10,436 bases of DNA from JABEVB01 sp049965775 (lineage in GTDB: Bacteria > Planctomycetota > Phycisphaerae > WQYP01): NCBI GenBank assembly GCA_049965775.1, contig JBMFVX010000108.1:1-10436 (forward strand), written 5' to 3'. This document shows positions 7,486 to 10,436 of this stretch, piece by piece. Made by a program: the position numbers and the translations under genes. The notes beneath the pieces were generated by a model that was not told where the DNA came from, searched no databases, and saw only the letters and a program-made list of their open reading frames with translations. Each line of letters begins with the position of its first letter. Within the stretch, counting starts at the first letter, position 1.

Positions 7486-7667
7486 ACGTCTTATACCCGT
7501 GCAACATTGGCCGCAAGGCCTGTCTTTGGCGCATACCCGGCGCAAGCAACTGCACCGCTGTGCGGTTCAGCGCAACTTATCCAACTCTCTGATGCCTCAC
7601 GTGTATTGTCCAGGCAACCCACCGAACTGCTGGGGTTGCCCGTCGCCGCCGATTACCGGCGAGATTA

Positions 7668-8747
7668 TCATCGGCCAAGGCCTTGGAGCGTCCGCAATAA
7701 ATCGCTCATATCGCTCGGCAGCGGAGCTTCAAGCACCATGCGCTGAAAATGAGCCGGATGAACAAACTGCAAACGCCTGGCATGCAAAGCCTGGCGTGTT
7801 ATGAGCAATTCGCGGCTGTCGGCGGCCTTGCCCGTAACATCGTGCCGCGAAATTTCACGCCCACCGTAGATTTTATCGCCCACAATTGGATGACCGATAA
7901 AACTCATATGCACCCGCAACTGGTGCGTGCGGCCGGTTTTGGGGCTTAGCTCCAGCAGCGCAAAGCGGCCAAACCGCTCCACGACTTTGTACACCGTTTG
8001 GGCGGCACGTCCTATATCTGTACGAACCGCATACTTCTCCCGATTTTGCGGGTCCACGCCAAGCGGTGCGTCTATCAAGTCGCTGTCCAGCGGCGGCTCG
8101 CCATGCACAATGGCCATGTACGTTTTACGAATGGTGCGCCTTTCAAATTGCCCCGCCAGACGCCAGTGCGCCTCATCGGTTTTGGCTATCAGCAACAGCC
8201 CGGTTGTGTTGCGATCAAGCCGGTGAATAATGCCCGGCCGCCATGGGTCACTGCCGGTGGAAAGCGTACCGGAAGTTTTTTGCGCATGATTCACCAGCCC
8301 GTTGATAAGAGTACCGGTCCAATGGCCGCGCGCCGGGTGCACGAGCAAATCAGCCTGCTTGTTGATGGCGATGAAGTGTTCATCTTCAAAAACGATGTCA
8401 AGCGGAATGTCCTCCGGAAGTGCGGCGCGATCTACCACGGCGGGTACGCGCAGTTCAACCTGGTCGCCGGCGCGCAGGCAGGTGCTGGCCTTGGCAACAC
8501 GACCGTTCACCTTAACCTCGCCCGCTTTAATAAGTTTTTGCAGCATAGCCCGCGAATGTTCAGGCAGACGGTCGCGCAGGTATAGATCGAGCCGCTTATT
8601 CAGGTCGTGGCGAATGTTAAACGCAAGTGGCGCGAGGCCTTCTTCGGAGGTTTCGTCGGCCAGCGGCGCCGAGATCATATTGACAGCATCTTCAGGCATA
8701 GCATAGTTACCAAATCGCCGCGACACTGCCGCCGCGGCAACGGCCAT
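7668..8747 (-). CDS. RluA/RluD-family ribosomal RNA pseudouridine synthase
   Basis: The enzyme isomerises specific uridines to pseudouridine in structured RNA, most likely 23S rRNA as for RluD/RluC relatives. From the ATG at 8745-8747 the product has 359 residues. An S4 RNA-binding domain spans about 52-100 (KRLDLYLRDRLPEHSRAMLQ ... EVKVNGRVAKAS). The catalytic domain carries IIHRLDRNTTGLLLIAKT with catalytic D178, and GRTHQLRVHMSFIGHPIVGD near 270-290, the third conserved motif. The N-terminus before the S4 domain is longer than in E. coli RluD. ATGs at 8697-8699 or 8676-8678 would shorten it, and none of the three has a good ribosome-binding site. A TTG at 8844-8846 would add 33 residues that look non-coding. 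The end of the gene is 182 bp from the rnc ATG on the same strand. Confidence 0.93.
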   Translation of the reverse strand: MAVAAAAVSRRFGNYAMPEDAVNMISAPLADETSEEGLAPLAFNIRHDLNKRLDLYLRDRLPEHSRAMLQKLIKAGEVKVNGRVAKASTCLRAGDQVELRVPAVVDRAALPEDIPLDIVFEDEHFIAINKQADLLVHPARGHWTGTLINGLVNHAQKTSGTLSTGSDPWRPGIIHRLDRNTTGLLLIAKTDEAHWRLAGQFERRTIRKTYMAIVHGEPPLDSDLIDAPLGVDPQNREKYAVRTDIGRAAQTVYKVVERFGRFALLELSPKTGRTHQLRVHMSFIGHPIVGDKIYGGREISRHDVTGKAADSRELLITRQALHARRLQFVHPAHFQRMVLEAPLPSDMSDLLRTLQGLGR

Positions 8748-8926
8748 TATTGTATCCGCAGACCCCCTGCTGGCGGTACTGCCCCGCTTTTTTGGGGTGG
8801 CAAGTGAATCAGATGGACAAGGGACGATCTCTCGGACGCGCGGCAACCGGCCCTCTTATGGGAACAACTGCAGAGCGGCAACGACGCAATCAGAATGAAC
8901 CGCATAGCCCTACGGATGCTGTTGCA

Positions 8927-9985
8927 TCATTTGCCGTCAGCGACCACGACCTCGGAGGCATCGGACCGTGGGTATTGCTGCTCGCGCTGCCGATACGTTT
9001 TGGAGTGGCGAATGGCGTTGAGATAGAGTTTGCGAAAAAATCCGCGGGCCAGCAACCAGTTGCAGTTAATGCCCGCCGGCCTCGGAGCCTCCGAGCTTAA
9101 ATAGCCCGCGCAGCGCAAGGTGTCATGCAGGGTTGTATTCACAATTTGCTGCTCGCGTGTCGAAAGTCTTGTTTGCCACTGGCCGATATGATCTTGCCTG
9201 GGAGCTGTTTCGGCGGAGGCCTTCCAGCCAAGTTCCCATTGCGGCACTGCGCAGGATTGCTGCGTTGCATCGAGCTGCGCAGGATCGAACTCTACGCCCA
9301 TAAATAAGCCAATGCGCTGCAGTTGCGGCTTTGGGTCGCTCGCCAGGTCTTCGTAGCGGATCAAAAGAACGCGCTGGGGATGGCGCTTTTGTGCGGCTTG
9401 TATCAGCTTGAAGTAACGATTCCACTGCAGTGCGTAAAGCCGCGCCGAGCTGTGACTGCGCCAAGGTACCTGCAGAATTGAGGCGACGGCATCGCGGCCG
9501 TCTCGCAGCACGCAAATGGCCTTGGCTTGTGGGTACCAGTGCAAGAGCGTATTCAACTCCAGCAGATGCTGCGGCGTTTTTTCGGCAATGATGGCCTTGC
9601 CCCGCTTGGCACGATATGCCTGCAAAATGGCCGCAAAGATGTTCGCCTCGCCTGCCGGACTGCCGGGCTGCAGCCAAAGCCGCACAGCATCAGATGAAAG
9701 CTCCAGGTCGCGCATGCGCGGCGCAGCGAGTATTCGAGGAAGCCAGGCGTCAATCTCCGGCGAGGTAAGCCCGGAGGGCAGGTGTAAATGTTTTATCACC
9801 TCAAAAAAATGGCTCTCAGGTCCGACTGCAATGTCGGCATGCCGATCCAGCAGCACAGCCAGCATGGTGGTACCCGACCGTGGAAATCCCACAATAAAAG
9901 TGGGTTCAAAGGCCCTATGCGTCGCCCTGGTGCAGTTGGGCTTTGAACAGCGCACGGGTGCGAAATGTGCAGTAGTTTGGGTCAA
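8927..9985 (-). CDS. PAPS-dependent sulfotransferase family protein
   Basis: The predicted enzyme transfers sulfate from PAPS to an unknown acceptor such as a glycan, lipid or peptide tyrosine. From the TTG at 9983-9985 it has 352 residues. FIVGFPRSGTTML (about 30-42) is the 5'-phosphosulfate-binding loop. ICVLRDGRDAV (about 157-167) is the 3'-phosphate-binding motif, and VLLIRYEDLASDP follows as in bacterial sulfotransferases of the Sulfotransfer_3 type. No signal peptide is seen, so it appears cytoplasmic. No ATG precedes the binding loop. I chose TTG 9985 because GAGG lies 8 nt upstream. GTG at 9953-9955 is an alternative, as is TTG at 10061-10063, but the latter would start upstream of a TATAAT box. 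The acceptor cannot be inferred. The stop lies 179 bp before the pseudouridine synthase ATG on the same strand. Confidence 0.88.
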   Translation of the reverse strand: MTQTTAHFAPVRCSKPNCTRATHRAFEPTFIVGFPRSGTTMLAVLLDRHADIAVGPESHFFEVIKHLHLPSGLTSPEIDAWLPRILAAPRMRDLELSSDAVRLWLQPGSPAGEANIFAAILQAYRAKRGKAIIAEKTPQHLLELNTLLHWYPQAKAICVLRDGRDAVASILQVPWRSHSSARLYALQWNRYFKLIQAAQKRHPQRVLLIRYEDLASDPKPQLQRIGLFMGVEFDPAQLDATQQSCAVPQWELGWKASAETAPRQDHIGQWQTRLSTREQQIVNTTLHDTLRCAGYLSSEAPRPAGINCNWLLARGFFRKLYLNAIRHSKTYRQREQQYPRSDASEVVVADGK

Positions 9986-10027
9986 TCGCGATGCCTCATT
10001 GGTGCCTTTACGGGCTTTACTCGTAGG

Positions 10028-10033
10028 ATTATA
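10028..10033 (-). promoter_or_regulatory. Candidate -10 box for the sulfotransferase gene
   Basis: A perfect TATAAT is read on the minus strand at 10033-10028. No good -35 hexamer lies at 16-18 nt spacing (10050-10057 is poor). If used, transcription would start near 10021, which excludes the TTG at 10061-10063 as start and agrees with translation from TTG 9985 or GTG 9955. Confidence 0.35.
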
Positions 10034-10131
10034 CGCAGAGACGCGCCTAGAGTTGCACCCCAATTTGAGGCATTTTGGCTACATGTGGCACGTCCGATTT
10101 CATGCCGTTATGGCAAGAGAGCGTTTTTGGG

Positions 10132-10205
10132 AGCTGGCGGAGAAAGTCGTACTCCGGCATGATCTGCTTCTACGGAATGACCATCTACAAACGATGCCGC
10201 CAGCT
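10132..10205. repeat. Spaced inverted repeat between the partial gene and the sulfotransferase gene
   Basis: AGCTGGCGG (10132-10140) is repeated inverted as CCGCCAGCT (10197-10205), 9 bp perfect with 56 nt between. The right arm also falls within the loop of a second small stem, TCTACA (10184-10189) with TGTAGA (10205-10210). The two structures could not form fully together. No T-run follows on the minus strand, so this is not a standard terminator for the partial gene. Confidence 0.35.
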
Positions 10206-10223
10206 GTAGACTTTTACGCAAAT

Positions 10224-10436
10224 CTAAGGCTTGCCCGGCGGCGGCGACGTGCGCCTGGGCGCTTCGGCCAGCCCGGCGAGCACACCGCGGCACATCATGC
10301 GGCGAATATGGTGGTTGACCCGCCCTTTTTTAGAACCGACAACAGCCGAGGCGAGTTCGAGGCCGCCATAGAGGCAATATTTAAAGGCGTTCTCGAGCTT
10401 GAGGACGCGCCGCCTTGTCGCTGTGATATCACCCAG
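10224..10436 (-). CDS. 3' end of an unrecognised gene, cut by the window edge
   Basis: An open frame enters from the right edge on the minus strand and ends at TAG (10224-10226), giving the last 70 residues of a protein. It looks coding: a mixed charged and hydrophobic stretch, NAFKYCLYGGLELASAVVG, is followed by a basic segment (KKGRVNHHIRRMMCRGVLAG) and a proline-rich end (RRTSPPPGKP). The hydrophobic-then-basic layout could be a membrane-proximal C-terminal helix such as those on some glycosyltransferases, but I do not recognise the family and this is only a guess. The same strand continues into the sulfotransferase gene about 240 bp further on. Confidence 0.5.
   Translation of the reverse strand: MGDITATRRRVLKLENAFKYCLYGGLELASAVVGSKKGRVNHHIRRMMCRGVLAGLAEAPRRTSPPPGKP

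Noticed and set aside
7647..7661. Hairpin CGCCG/CGGCG just after the pseudouridine synthase stop
   Set aside because: The 5-bp stem is short and no T-run follows on the minus strand, so it is not a supportable terminator.
7998..8585. 195-codon plus-strand frame opposite the pseudouridine synthase gene
   Set aside because: It is antisense to conserved catalytic motifs of the RluA-family gene and has no recognisable features.

Overview
The window is a GC-rich (a little under 60% by eye) bacterial chromosomal segment with six complete protein genes and one gene cut by the right edge. No rRNA, tRNA, CRISPR array, transposase, integrase or phage gene was seen. The mix of genes (ExuT-like transporter, full-length glycine decarboxylase, a Tat-exported YHYH protein, a small PAPS-type sulfotransferase) and the GC-rich alanine/glycine-rich coding style would fit a Planctomycetota/PVC-type or Acidobacteriota-type environmental bacterium. 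This taxonomic guess is weak and rests on gene content only.

Left part (1-2131): an MFS transporter of the anion:cation symporter type lies on the minus strand (193-1548). It has a strong ribosome-binding site and a plausible promoter with a small dyad in its spacer. Between it and the next gene is about 600 bp without a credible gene. This gap holds a compact hairpin (1736-1756) and an imperfect terminal-inverted-repeat element (about 1769-2060) packed with nested palindromes, probably a non-coding MITE-like or repeat element. It stops 16 bp before a near-consensus promoter for the rightward gene.

Centre (2132-6437, plus strand): gcvP encodes full-length glycine dehydrogenase (P protein). 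Its partners gcvT, gcvH and lpd are not in the window. It is followed by a 355-residue Tat-exported YHYH-domain protein with a C-terminal Gly-Pro-Gly-Gly-Gly-Phe repeat tail.

Right part (6733-10436, all minus strand): read in transcription order, these are an unrecognised 3' gene end (10224-10436), a sulfotransferase (8927-9985), an RluA/RluD-family pseudouridine synthase (7668-8747) and ribonuclease III (6733-7485). Gaps of about 180-240 bp and two possible internal promoters mean a single operon is not certain. The last two are RNA-processing housekeeping functions. The RNase III lacks the usual metal-binding aspartate in its second acidic motif.

I found no clear multi-gene new system. The items most worth a second look are the inverted-repeat element upstream of gcvP, the Asp-to-Gly change in RNase III, and the repeat-tailed exported YHYH protein.
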